A stretch of 64,000 bases of DNA, taken from the NCBI RefSeq assembly GCF_900091595.1, contig NZ_FMCW01000035.1:1-64000 (forward strand), read 5' to 3'. The notes beneath the pieces were generated by a model that saw nothing but the letters and a program-made list of their open reading frames with translations, made no database searches and had not been told where the DNA came from. The stretch is from Micromonospora haikouensis. Its GTDB lineage: Bacteria; Actinomycetota; Actinomycetes; Mycobacteriales; Micromonosporaceae. The number at the start of each line of letters is the position of its first letter. The stretch's first letter is position 1. A program made the translations under genes and the position numbers. Of the stretch, positions 42,141 through 50,597 are shown in pieces.

Positions 42141-43688
42141 TCACGCGGAGAGCTCCTCGGAGCGCGTGAGCCGGGCCTTGTAGAGCTTGCCGTTCGGGTC
42201 GCGCGGCAGCGCGTCGCGCACGACGTACGACACCGGGCGCTTCGGCTTGGCCAGCCGCTGCGCGAGGTGGTCGCGCAGCCGCGCCACGGCCGCGTCGGCG
42301 TCGGGCGCGGTGTCGGCCAGCACGACGTGCGCCTGCGGCACCTCGCCGAACTCCTCGTCGGGCACGCCGACCACGCCGGCGTCGACGACCCAGTCGTGTT
42401 CGAGCAGCGCCGCCTCGATCTCGGCCGGGTAGACGTTGACGCCACCGACGAGGATCAGCTCGGCCGCGCGGCCGGTGACGTAGAGGAAGCCGTCGGCGTC
42501 GACGTGGCCGACGTCCCAGACGGTCATCAGGCCGTCGCGGCGCGCGCCGTCGGTCTTGCCGGGGTCGTTGTGGTACTCGACCCGGTCGTCGCCCTGGCGC
42601 ATGTAGACGATGCCGGTCTGCCCGACGGGCACCTCGTTGCCCAGCTCGTCGAGGATCTTCAGCGTGGAGATCGAGGCCGGGCGGCCGACCGTGCCGGGGT
42701 GGGCGAGCCACTCGTGGGGGCGCGCGATGGTGGTGCCGACCTCGGTCGAGCCGTAGTACTCGTAGACTACGGGGCCGAACCAGTCGAGGATGCGCTGCTT
42801 GACCTCGCGGGGGCAGGGCGCCGCGCCGTGCAGCACGTAGCGCAGCGTGGAGACGTCGTAGGCGTCGCGCACGTCGGCGGGCAGTTGCAGCAGCCGGTAG
42901 AAGTGCGTCGGCACCATGCTGGTGCCGGTGACCCGCTGGGCCTGGACCCGCCGCAGGAAGCCCTCCGGCGTCCAGCCGTCCATCAGGACCAGGGTGCCGC
43001 CGGCGTGCAGCGCGCCCATGGCCGGGGTGATGTTGGCCGAGTGGTACATCGGCGCGGAGACCAGCCAGGACGCGAACGCGGGGCGTTCCATCCCGAACTC
43101 CCGGAACAGCCAGACGTACGTCAGCGCCCCGGTGTCGGCGTCGACGCCGCTGAGCGGCCGCTTGACGCCCTTCGGGCGGCCGGTGGTGCCCGACGTGTAC
43201 ATCATCAGGGAGCCGGCCGGCGTGTCCTGCGGGCTCGTGTCGGGCATGCCCCCGGTGAGCGCCGACAGCGGCCGGGCCCGGTCCGTGCGGGGGGTGCCGT
43301 CGACGAACACGTCGATGTCGGGGGTGGCCCCGGCGGCGGCGACCACCACGTCCTCGACGCGGGCGGAGCCGACGACCACCTTCGCGCCGCTGTCGGCGAG
43401 GATGTAGCCGACCTCGGGCGCGGTGAGGTGGTAGTTGAGCGTCACGAGGTAGAGCCCCGACTGCATCGCCGCGAGATACAGCGCCACCATGCCGGCGCTG
43501 TTCGTCATGACCGCCGCGACCGTGTCGCCGGCCTGGAGGCCCGCCCGGGTGCGCAGGCCGTGCGAGATCCGGTTCACCTCGGCGAACAGCTCGCCGTAGG
43601 AGATCCGCCGATCGTCGGCGGTCACGATCGCGCACAGGTCCGGTTCGGCGACGGCCCACAGCCGAAACCCCGTCCGCTCCTCGCTCAT
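42141..43688 (-). CDS. Acyl-CoA synthetase / AMP-dependent ligase 2
   Basis: 515 residues, ATG with AAGGAG at good spacing. ANL motifs: MYTSGTTGRPKGVKRP (about 163), YEYYGSTEVG (about 295), VWDVGHVDADGFLYVTGR (about 390) and catalytic Lys in RDPNGKLYKAR. First gene of the operon that continues with the two dehydrogenases. Divergent from the metallo-hydrolase gene across a 68-bp gap containing regulatory site B. It activates a substrate acid for beta-oxidation-like steps. Confidence 0.9.
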   Translation of the reverse strand: MSEERTGFRLWAVAEPDLCAIVTADDRRISYGELFAEVNRISHGLRTRAGLQAGDTVAAVMTNSAGMVALYLAAMQSGLYLVTLNYHLTAPEVGYILADSGAKVVVGSARVEDVVVAAAGATPDIDVFVDGTPRTDRARPLSALTGGMPDTSPQDTPAGSLMMYTSGTTGRPKGVKRPLSGVDADTGALTYVWLFREFGMERPAFASWLVSAPMYHSANITPAMGALHAGGTLVLMDGWTPEGFLRRVQAQRVTGTSMVPTHFYRLLQLPADVRDAYDVSTLRYVLHGAAPCPREVKQRILDWFGPVVYEYYGSTEVGTTIARPHEWLAHPGTVGRPASISTLKILDELGNEVPVGQTGIVYMRQGDDRVEYHNDPGKTDGARRDGLMTVWDVGHVDADGFLYVTGRAAELILVGGVNVYPAEIEAALLEHDWVVDAGVVGVPDEEFGEVPQAHVVLADTAPDADAAVARLRDHLAQRLAKPKRPVSYVVRDALPRDPNGKLYKARLTRSEELSA

Positions 43689-43706
43689 CGGACTCCTTGA
43701 ATTAAA

Positions 43707-43722
43707 TTCCGACCATCCGGTA
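43707..43722. promoter_or_regulatory. 16-bp regulon element, site B
   Basis: TTCCGACCATCCGGTA, one base different from site A. It lies in the 68-bp gap between divergent ligase 2 (start 43688) and metallo-hydrolase (start 43757), so one bound regulator could block both promoters. Confidence 0.75.
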
Positions 43723-43756
43723 TGTTGTTGTCACACAGTAAGGGAGCCGTCCGACG

Positions 43757-44737
43757 ATGTCCATACCCGTGAGCGACGCACACGCCGCCAGCTACCGCGC
43801 CCGCCAGGTGCCGGCCCCCGTCCAGGTCGCCGACGGCGTCTGGGGCATCCCGATCCCCCTGCACGGCAGCGCCCTGCGCTACGTCACCGTCTACCTGGTC
43901 GACACCGGCGACGGCCCGGTCCTCGTCGACGCCGGCTACGACCACCCGACCTGCTGGACGTCGTTCCGACGGTCGGTCGAGTCGCTCGGCCACCGGGTCG
44001 AGGCCATCACGACCGTCCTCCTCACCCACAACCACCCCGACCACGTCGGCTTCGCCGCCCGCCTGCGGGAGGTCTCCGGGGCGCGGATCGTCATGGGACG
44101 CGCCGACGACTTCGCCACCGCGCACCGCACCCGCGGCACCTTCCTCGCCCAGCTCCGCGCCGCCCTCGACCTCACCGGCGCGCCGGCCGACGTCGTCGAC
44201 GGCATGTACGCCGACGCCGTCGCGGTCGCCGAGCACCACGAGACGCTGCGGCTCGACGTCGCCCTCGACGCCGACACCGAGTTCCGCTTCGGCGACGTGA
44301 CCATCCACGCCGTGCCCGCCCCCGGGCACACCTACGGGCACACGGTCTACTTCGACGCCCGCGGCCTGGTCTTCACCGGCGACACGATGATGGCCGAGGG
44401 GCCGACCCAGCTCGCGATCGTGAGCCGGCCCGACGACGACCCGGCCGGCGACCTGCTCCGTTCCCTGGCGCGCATCCGCGACCTCGGCGCGACCGTCGCC
44501 TGCCCCGCCCACCAGTTCCCCTACCGCGACGTGGCGGCGCGCGCCGACGAGCTGGCGGCCTTCCACCGGGGCGAGGTCGACCGGGTCCGGGACCTGGCCG
44601 ACGCCGACGCCGACGCCGACGCGTGGACGCTCGCGCCGCGCATGCCGTGGCGCAAGCCGTGGGACGACCTCGGTCGGGGCACCCGGCGCTTCTCCCTGAT
44701 GCACACCCTCGCCCTGCTGCGCCACGTGAGCCGGTAG
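43757..44737 (+). CDS. Metallo-beta-lactamase-fold hydrolase
   Basis: 326 residues, ATG with AAGGGAG upstream. Zn ligand motif THNHPDHVG (about 91-99), a further His in PAPGHTYGHTVYF and Asp in FTGDTMM give the two-metal site; the C-terminal His is in CPAHQFPYRD. Substrates of this fold include thioesters, lactones and phosphodiesters. Being under the same element as the ligase, it may hydrolyse a CoA thioester or a lactone from ring cleavage. Monocistronic, ending at a bidirectional hairpin. Confidence 0.88.
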   Translation: MSIPVSDAHAASYRARQVPAPVQVADGVWGIPIPLHGSALRYVTVYLVDTGDGPVLVDAGYDHPTCWTSFRRSVESLGHRVEAITTVLLTHNHPDHVGFAARLREVSGARIVMGRADDFATAHRTRGTFLAQLRAALDLTGAPADVVDGMYADAVAVAEHHETLRLDVALDADTEFRFGDVTIHAVPAPGHTYGHTVYFDARGLVFTGDTMMAEGPTQLAIVSRPDDDPAGDLLRSLARIRDLGATVACPAHQFPYRDVAARADELAAFHRGEVDRVRDLADADADADAWTLAPRMPWRKPWDDLGRGTRRFSLMHTLALLRHVSR

Positions 44738-44745
44738 GCGACGCC

Positions 44746-44772
44746 GCGGCGCCGCCCGGTGACCGGCGCCGC
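44746..44772. terminator. Bidirectional hairpin between convergent genes
   Basis: Perfect 9-bp stem GCGGCGCCG/CGGCGCCGC with 9-nt loop between the metallo-hydrolase and ligase 3 genes. Confidence 0.65.
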
Positions 44773-44797
44773 CCGCTAGGCGTCGGCGGCCGGCGCG

Positions 44798-46405
44798 TCA
44801 GCCGCGCCCGGACTCGGCGTACGCCCAGTCGGGGCGCAGGTCGGCGCGCAGCTGGCGCAGGGTCCGCTTGAGCACCTTCCCGGACGGGTTCGTCGGCAGC
44901 TCCGCCACCAGGTAGACCTCCTTCGGCACCTTGAACCGGCCGAGCCGCTGCCGGGCGTACGCGATCAGGTCCTCGGCCCGAAGCCCCGGCCGGCCGACGA
45001 CGAACGCCACCGGCACCTCCACCCACACGGGGTGCGGCGCGCCCACCACCGACGCGGCGAGCACGAGCGGGTGTCCGGCGAGCACGTTCTCGATCTCGGC
45101 GCTGGCGATGTTCTCCCCGCCGCTGCGGATCATGTCCTTGAGCCGGTCGCGGATGTAGAGGTAGCCGTCGGCGTCGAGGCAGCCGACGTCGCCGGTGTGG
45201 AACCAGCCGTCGCGGAACGCGGCCCGCGTCGCCTCCGGGTCGTCGAGGTAGCCGGGGCTCACCTTCGGCCCCCGCGCCACCACCTCGCCGTCCTCGCCGA
45301 CCGGCACGTCGCGGCCGTCCGGGTCGACCACCCGCACCTGGACCCACGGCACCGGCAGGCCGACCGAGCCCTGCTTGGCCTCCTGGTGGGCGGCGTCGAG
45401 GTAGGTCAGCCCGCTGCACGTCTCGGTGAGGCCGTAGCCCTCGATCAGGCGCGCGTTGCCGAACAGGTCCCGCGCCACGGCGAACAGCGCCGACGTCACC
45501 TGCGAGTAGATGACCCAGCGCACCGACGACAGGTCGGCCGCGACGCCCGTCGCGCGGCGGAGCATGTCGAGCATCGTCGCCGCCATCACCATGCCGGTGA
45601 TCCGTTCCGCCTCGATCGCCCGCAGCACGGCCGCCGGCTCGAAGCGCCGCAGCAGCACCATCGTGCCGCCGACGTGCCAGATGCCGTAGCCGGGCAGGTC
45701 GGTGCCGCCGACGTGGTAGAGCGGGGCGAAGTTGAGGATCCGGTCGCCGGGGCGCAGCCCCAGCTCCACGATCTGGGCGTGCATGTTCATGTTCACGTTG
45801 CCGTGGGTGAGCAGGACGCCCTTGGGCAGGCTGGTCGTGCCGGAGGTGTAGACGATCCGCTGCAGGGCGGCGTCGTCCAGGTCGGCGTCGGCGACCCGGG
45901 CCCCCCGGTGGGCGTCGATCAGCGCCCGCAGGTCGAGCCAGCCGTCGCCGATCGGTTCGAGGGCGAGGCGACGCACGCCCCCCGGGCCGGGAACCCCGGC
46001 GGCCGGCGCGGCCTCCGCCAGCCCGGCTTCGGTCAGCCCGGCTTCGGTCAGGGCGGCTTCGGTCAGGGCCGCGAACTCCGGGACGGTCGCGACCGCCTGG
46101 ACCCGGGCGTGCGCGAGCAGCCGCGCCAGCTCTCCCGCCGTGAGCCGGTAGTTCAACGGCACGAAGACCGCGCCGAGCTTCGCCAGCGCCAGGGACAGGA
46201 TGAGGAACTCCGGCACGTTGTTCGCCACGATCGCCACCCGGCTGTCCCGGCGTACCCCCTCGGCCGACAGGCCCGCGGCCAGGGCGTTGACGTCGGCGTC
46301 GAGCTGCCGGTGGGTCCACCGGCGGCCCTCGAAGACGAGCGCGTCGACGTCGGCGAAGCGCCGGGCGTTGCCGGCCAGCATCGCGGCGATGTTGGCGGTG
46401 CTCAC
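44798..46405 (-). CDS. Acyl-CoA synthetase / AMP-dependent ligase 3
   Basis: 535 residues from GTG 46405, coupled (GTGA) to the preceding ligase; the much longer open frame upstream runs out of frame through that gene. ANL motifs: VYTSGTTSLPKGVLLTHGN (about 183), IEGYGLTETCSG (about 310), WFHTGDVGCLDADGYLYIRDR and Lys in NPSGKVLKRTLR. A short in-protein repeat, LTEAALTEAGLTEAGLAEA (about 128), comes from 15-bp tandem DNA repeats. Last gene of the operon that begins with the peptide-type importer at 57043. Confidence 0.9.
   Translation of the reverse strand: MSTANIAAMLAGNARRFADVDALVFEGRRWTHRQLDADVNALAAGLSAEGVRRDSRVAIVANNVPEFLILSLALAKLGAVFVPLNYRLTAGELARLLAHARVQAVATVPEFAALTEAALTEAGLTEAGLAEAAPAAGVPGPGGVRRLALEPIGDGWLDLRALIDAHRGARVADADLDDAALQRIVYTSGTTSLPKGVLLTHGNVNMNMHAQIVELGLRPGDRILNFAPLYHVGGTDLPGYGIWHVGGTMVLLRRFEPAAVLRAIEAERITGMVMAATMLDMLRRATGVAADLSSVRWVIYSQVTSALFAVARDLFGNARLIEGYGLTETCSGLTYLDAAHQEAKQGSVGLPVPWVQVRVVDPDGRDVPVGEDGEVVARGPKVSPGYLDDPEATRAAFRDGWFHTGDVGCLDADGYLYIRDRLKDMIRSGGENIASAEIENVLAGHPLVLAASVVGAPHPVWVEVPVAFVVGRPGLRAEDLIAYARQRLGRFKVPKEVYLVAELPTNPSGKVLKRTLRQLRADLRPDWAYAESGRG
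46022..46067. repeat. 15-bp in-frame tandem repeats inside ligase 3
   Basis: Three consecutive near-identical units of the form AGCCCGGCTTCGGTC or AGGGCGGCTTCGGTC. They encode the LTEAA/LTEAG pentapeptide repeat in a surface linker of ligase 3; copy number could vary between strains. Confidence 0.6.
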
Positions 46406-47967
46406 CCGGCCACCCCCGGGCGCGGGGAGCTGTGCTCCGGTGGCGGCGTCCCGGTGCCGCCCTGGCGCAGCAGCGTCTTCAGGACCTTGCCGGAGTCGTT
46501 GCGCGGCAGCGCGGCGACGACCTCGACGTACTTCGGGACCTTGTAGCGGGCCAGTTCGGCCCGGCAGTGTTCGCGCAGGTCCTCGGCGGCGGTGGCCGCG
46601 CCGTCGCGCAGGACGACGAACGCCTTCGGCACCTCGTCCCACTGCGGGTCGGGGACGCCGACGACGGCGACCTCGGCGACGTCGGGGTGCCGGGCGAGGA
46701 CGCGTTCGATCTCGGCGCTGGCGATGTTCTCCCCGCCGGACTTGATCAGGTCGGCGCGGCGGTCGACGAACCACAGGTAGCCGTCGGCGTCGATCCGCCC
46801 GACGTCGCCGGTGAGGAACCAGCCGTCGCGGCGGGTCCGTTGGTTGGCCTCGTCGTCGTTCCAGTAGCCGGGCGAGACCTTCTCGCCGCGTACGACGATC
46901 TCCCCCGCCACGCCGGGGGCGACGGGCCGGAAGTGCTCGTCGACGATCCGGATCTGCACGCCGGGGAACGGCGCGCCGAGCGCGCCCAGCTTCGCCTCCT
47001 CGTGCACGGCGTCCATGTAGCAGACGCCGTTGCACAGCTCGGTCATGCCGAAGGTGTCGACGAGGCGCACGTGCGGCAGGCGGCGCTTCACCTCCCGGCG
47101 CACGCCCGGCGCGACCCCGGCGAAGAGCAGGTAGCGCAGCGCGGCGAGGTCCGGCGGGTCGGGCAGGTCCAGCACGCCGAAGAGGATCTGCGCGGCCAGC
47201 ACCATGCCGGTGATGCGTTCCTCGGCGGCGATGCGGGCGATGTCCGCCGCCTTGAACGTCGGCGTGAGCACCATCGTCGCGCCCGCCACGAACGTCGCCA
47301 GGCCCGGCGCCTCCAGCCCGCTGACGTGGAACAGCGGCGCGGAGACCAGGATCCGGTCGGCGGCGGTCAGCTCCAGTTCGAGGACCTGCGCGAGGTGGTT
47401 CGCGGCGAGGTTGCCGTAGGTGTGCACGACCCCCTTGGGCCGGGCCGTGGTGCCCGAGGTGTAGAGCAGCCGGTGCACGTCGGCGGGGCCCTTCTCGGCG
47501 TCGGCGACCCGCACGCCGGCCGGCTGCCCGGCGAGCAGGTCGGCCAGCCGCCGGGCGCCGCCGACGACCCGTTCGCCGTTGGCCACCAGGGTCCGCAGCC
47601 CGGTCGCGGTCGCCAGCCGGGCGGCGTCGTCGGCGAAGTCGTCGTCGTAGAGCAGGCCGGTGACGCCGGCCTGGTCGAGGACGTACGCCTGCTCGTTGAC
47701 GTGCAGCCGCCAGTTCAGGGGCACCGAGATCGCGCCGATGCGGCTGAGCGCGAGCAGCTCGATGACGTACGTGGCGGTGTTGCGCCCGAGCACGCCGACC
47801 AGGTCGTCGGCGGTGATGCCGGCGGCCAGCAGCGCCGCCGCGTGCCGGTCGACGTCCGCGTCGAGCGCGGCGTACGTGAACCGGCGGTCCCCGTCGATGA
47901 GGGCCTCCCGATTGGCGCGGCGCAGCGCCTGCCGGCGCAGGTGCTCGGTGACGTTGCTGGCGGCCAT
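46402..47967 (-). CDS. Acyl-CoA synthetase / AMP-dependent ligase 4
   Basis: 521 residues from ATG 47967; start shares a base with the VOC stop (TGATG). LYTSGTTARPKGVVHTYGN (about 167), DTFGMTELCNG (about 298), WFLTGDVGRIDADGYLWFVDR and Lys in NDSGKVLKTLLR. Similar in architecture to ligase 3, its direct downstream neighbour; the pair may be a duplication that diverged for two acids. Activates a carboxylate in the thiolase/SDR operon. Confidence 0.9.
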   Translation of the reverse strand: MAASNVTEHLRRQALRRANREALIDGDRRFTYAALDADVDRHAAALLAAGITADDLVGVLGRNTATYVIELLALSRIGAISVPLNWRLHVNEQAYVLDQAGVTGLLYDDDFADDAARLATATGLRTLVANGERVVGGARRLADLLAGQPAGVRVADAEKGPADVHRLLYTSGTTARPKGVVHTYGNLAANHLAQVLELELTAADRILVSAPLFHVSGLEAPGLATFVAGATMVLTPTFKAADIARIAAEERITGMVLAAQILFGVLDLPDPPDLAALRYLLFAGVAPGVRREVKRRLPHVRLVDTFGMTELCNGVCYMDAVHEEAKLGALGAPFPGVQIRIVDEHFRPVAPGVAGEIVVRGEKVSPGYWNDDEANQRTRRDGWFLTGDVGRIDADGYLWFVDRRADLIKSGGENIASAEIERVLARHPDVAEVAVVGVPDPQWDEVPKAFVVLRDGAATAAEDLREHCRAELARYKVPKYVEVVAALPRNDSGKVLKTLLRQGGTGTPPPEHSSPRPGVAG

Positions 47968-48464
47968 CAGTTGCCGCCGCCCTCGCGCCGCCGGGCCAGA
48001 ATCTCCTCCCGGGACGGCAGCGACACGAACTCCAGCAGGTTGCCGTCGAGGTCGCGGGCCGCGAACGCGGTGATGTGGCCGTAGTTCTCCAGCAGCACCC
48101 GGTTGGGGGTGGTGAGGCAGTCGGCGCCCAGCTCGACGAGCCGCTGGTGCAGCTCGTGGATCTCGTCGAGCGGCACCTCGAAGCTGAGCAGGAAGGGCCC
48201 CAGCTCCAGGTGGCCGCCGGTCGCCGTCCGGGTGGTGGCGCCGTTCCACTCGATGAGTTCGAGCTGGCCGACGCGGCTGGGCCCCTGCAGGTACTGGACC
48301 TTCCCGGTGGTGCCGGCGGGCAGGCCCAGCGACACCTCGATCCCGGGGCCGCCGACGTCGGTGCGCAGCGTCCTGCGGTAGCCGAGGGCCCGCTCGTAGA
48401 AGTCCGCGGCCCGGTCGACGTCGGAGACGGTGATGGCCACGTGGTGCACTTCGCTGACCGGCAT
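47967..48464 (-). CDS. VOC (glyoxalase/dioxygenase-fold) protein
   Basis: 165 residues. EVHHVAITVSDVDRAADFYERALGY (start) and FAARDLDGNLLEFVSL (about 138) define one VOC module with possible metal ligands H8, H near 85-110 and E147. One module may dimerise to form the site. Located between the SDR and ligase 4 genes in the thiolase operon. Possible roles are an isomerase, lyase or extradiol-type step on a ring intermediate. Function is not predictable further. Confidence 0.85.
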   Translation of the reverse strand: MPVSEVHHVAITVSDVDRAADFYERALGYRRTLRTDVGGPGIEVSLGLPAGTTGKVQYLQGPSRVGQLELIEWNGATTRTATGGHLELGPFLLSFEVPLDEIHELHQRLVELGADCLTTPNRVLLENYGHITAFAARDLDGNLLEFVSLPSREEILARRREGGGN

Positions 48465-48495
48465 GGTGACTCGCTTTCTGGGTTGTCCGCGCGGC

Positions 48496-49416
48496 TCAGG
48501 CGGCCGATCCGGGCGGGCCGGCCAGGACCCGCTGGATCAGCGTGACCTCGTCGGCGCCGCTGTCGGGCACGACGAAGTCGTCGAGCCGGCAGATGTCGTC
48601 GATGGACCCGTCGATGTCGTCGGGGGTGGCCGGCTCGGGCCCGCCGTACCAGCCGGGGGTGACGCCGAGGAAGATCCGGCCGACCCGGCCGCCGCCGACG
48701 GTGAGGATGTGCCGGTTGATCCGGCACCGCTCGGAGGCGAGGTACGTCGCTACGGCCGCGACGTGCCGCGGGTCGAACCGGTCGGCCAGGTCGCCGAGGA
48801 GGTTCTCGGTCATCCGGGTCGCCGCCGTGGGCGCGATCGCGTTGACCAGGATGCCGTGCCGGGCGCCCTCCAGCGCGAGGACGTTCATCAGGCCCACCAG
48901 CCCGGCCTTCGCCGCCCCGTAGTTGGCCTGGCCGAAGTTGCCGAACAGCCCGGACGACGAGCTGGTCAGCACGATGCGGCCGTAGCCGCGCTCGACCAGG
49001 TGCGGCCAGGCGGGGCGCAACACGTGGAACGCCCCGGCGAGGTGCACGTCGAGCACGGCGGCGACGTCCTCGTCGCCCATCTTGGCCAGCGTCCGGTCCC
49101 GCAGGATGCCGGCGTTGTGGATGACCGCGTCGAGGCGGCCGTACGCGTCGACGGCGCGGCGCACGAGGCTCGCGCCGCCCTCGGCGGTCGCCACCGAGTC
49201 GGTCGAGGCGACGGCGGTGCCGCCGGCCGCGCGGATCTCGGCGACGACCTGCTCGGCCTCGCCGGAGGAGCCCGACCCGTCGACCGCGCCGCCGAGGTCG
49301 TTGACGACGACCGCCGCGCCCCGCTCGGCGAGGCTGAGGGCGTGGGCCCGGCCGATGCCGTTGCCGGCCCCGGTGACGACGACGACCCGGCCGTCGAGGG
49401 TGACCCGGGCGCTCAT
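48496..49416 (-). CDS. SDR, MFE-type (3R)-hydroxyacyl-CoA dehydrogenase-like
   Basis: 306 residues from ATG 49416, overlapping the thiolase stop by 4 nt (ATGA). GAGNGIGRAHALSLAERGAAVVVNDLGG (about 15-42) is the glycine-rich motif specific to the dehydrogenase domain of peroxisomal-type multifunctional enzymes. NAGILRDRTL and a YGAAK active-site Tyr/Lys (about 168) follow. The C-terminal tail (about 245-306) lacks the fused hydratase found in those enzymes; a separate MaoC hydratase is encoded at 59384. It oxidises the beta-hydroxy group before thiolysis by the upstream-encoded thiolase. Confidence 0.9.
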   Translation of the reverse strand: MSARVTLDGRVVVVTGAGNGIGRAHALSLAERGAAVVVNDLGGAVDGSGSSGEAEQVVAEIRAAGGTAVASTDSVATAEGGASLVRRAVDAYGRLDAVIHNAGILRDRTLAKMGDEDVAAVLDVHLAGAFHVLRPAWPHLVERGYGRIVLTSSSSGLFGNFGQANYGAAKAGLVGLMNVLALEGARHGILVNAIAPTAATRMTENLLGDLADRFDPRHVAAVATYLASERCRINRHILTVGGGRVGRIFLGVTPGWYGGPEPATPDDIDGSIDDICRLDDFVVPDSGADEVTLIQRVLAGPPGSAA

Positions 49417-50597
49417 CGCTCGTTCCCCAGGACCGCCACGAACGCGACGGAGGAGCCGGGCTGCCCGCCGAGGTTCTGCGCGACCGCCAGCCGGGCGTCG
49501 GGCACCTGCCGGCTGCCGGCCTCGCCGCGCAGCTGCGTGAAGCACTCGAACATCATCCGCAGCCCGGTCGCGCCGATCGGGTGGCCGAACGACTTGAGGC
49601 CGCCGTCGGTGTTGACCGGCAGCGCCCCGTCGAGGTCGTAGCGGCCGTCGAGGATGTCGCGCCAGGCCTTGCCGCGTTCCGAGAACCCGAGGTCCTCCAT
49701 GAGCACCACCTCCGTCGGTGTGAAACAGTCGTGCACCTCGGCCAGGGAGATCTGCGTGGCCGGGTCCGTGACGCCGGCCTGCTCGTAGGCCTGCCGGGCC
49801 GCCGCGACCACCTCCGGGAAGGTGGTGAAGTCGTACCCGTCGGTGGCCAGCCCGGCCCCCGACCCGGCGACGAAGCCCATCCCCCGCAGGTAGACGGGCC
49901 GGTCGGTGTAGCGGTGGGCGTCCTCGGCGCGCACGAGGATCGCGGCGGCGGCCCCGTCGGAGACGCCCGAGCAGTCCATGACGCCCAGCGGGCCGGCCAC
50001 GCGCGGGGAGTTCTCCACCGTCTCGGCGGTCACCGCCTTGCGGAACTGGGCGCGCTCGTTGCGCGCGCCGTTGGCGTGGTTCTTCACGGCGACCCGGGTC
50101 AGGGCGTCGCGCATGCCGCGCGCGTCCACCCCGTACGCCCGCTGGTAGGCGGGGACGAGCAGGGAGAACCCGCCGGGGGCGGTCCAGTCGACGTCGGTGC
50201 CGTCGGCGGGCGGGTAGACGGCGGACAGGCCCGAGTAGGAGGAGTCCTTCAGCTTCTCCACCCCGGTCGCCATGACCATGTCGTACGCCCCGGACGCGAC
50301 GGCGTAGGCGGCGTTGCGGAACGCCTCGGAGCCGGTGGCGCAGTAGTTCTCGACGCGGGTGACGGGCTTGCCGGTCAGCCGCAGCGGCCGGGCGAGGGTC
50401 TGCCCGGACAGGCCCGAGCCCTGCGTGCCGACCCAGAACGCGTCGACGTCGTCGAGGGTGACGGCGGGCAGCGACCCGACGCACTCCCGCACGGCGTCGA
50501 CGAGCAGGTCGTCGGCCGAGGCGTGCCAGTGGTCGCGGAACGGGGTGCAGCCCATCGCGACGATCGCGACGTCGTTGACCGTGCGCCTACTGGCCAT
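49413..50597 (-). CDS. SCP-x/Ltp-type thiolase
   Basis: 394 residues. ENYCATGSEAFRNA (nucleophile C86), SLAEVHDCFTPTE (about 283, His) and FGHPIGATGLRM (about 343) are the thiolase landmarks of the lipid-transfer (SCP2-thiolase) subgroup, which lacks the classical C-terminal CxGGG. Its start overlaps the stop of the HMG-CoA-synthase-like/DUF35 gene by 11 nt. In this subgroup, Ltp2-type members pair with DUF35 proteins as retro-aldolases on side-chain steroids, and archaeal members form a thiolase/HMG-CoA synthase/DUF35 complex. One of these is likely here. Confidence 0.9.
   Translation of the reverse strand: MASRRTVNDVAIVAMGCTPFRDHWHASADDLLVDAVRECVGSLPAVTLDDVDAFWVGTQGSGLSGQTLARPLRLTGKPVTRVENYCATGSEAFRNAAYAVASGAYDMVMATGVEKLKDSSYSGLSAVYPPADGTDVDWTAPGGFSLLVPAYQRAYGVDARGMRDALTRVAVKNHANGARNERAQFRKAVTAETVENSPRVAGPLGVMDCSGVSDGAAAAILVRAEDAHRYTDRPVYLRGMGFVAGSGAGLATDGYDFTTFPEVVAAARQAYEQAGVTDPATQISLAEVHDCFTPTEVVLMEDLGFSERGKAWRDILDGRYDLDGALPVNTDGGLKSFGHPIGATGLRMMFECFTQLRGEAGSRQVPDARLAVAQNLGGQPGSSVAFVAVLGNER

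Noticed and set aside
44798..48727. A single 1309-codon minus-strand frame suggesting a giant fusion ligase
   Set aside because: Only the last 535 codons read as a ligase; the rest runs out of frame through another ligase and a VOC gene. GTG 46405 overlaps the previous stop as expected.
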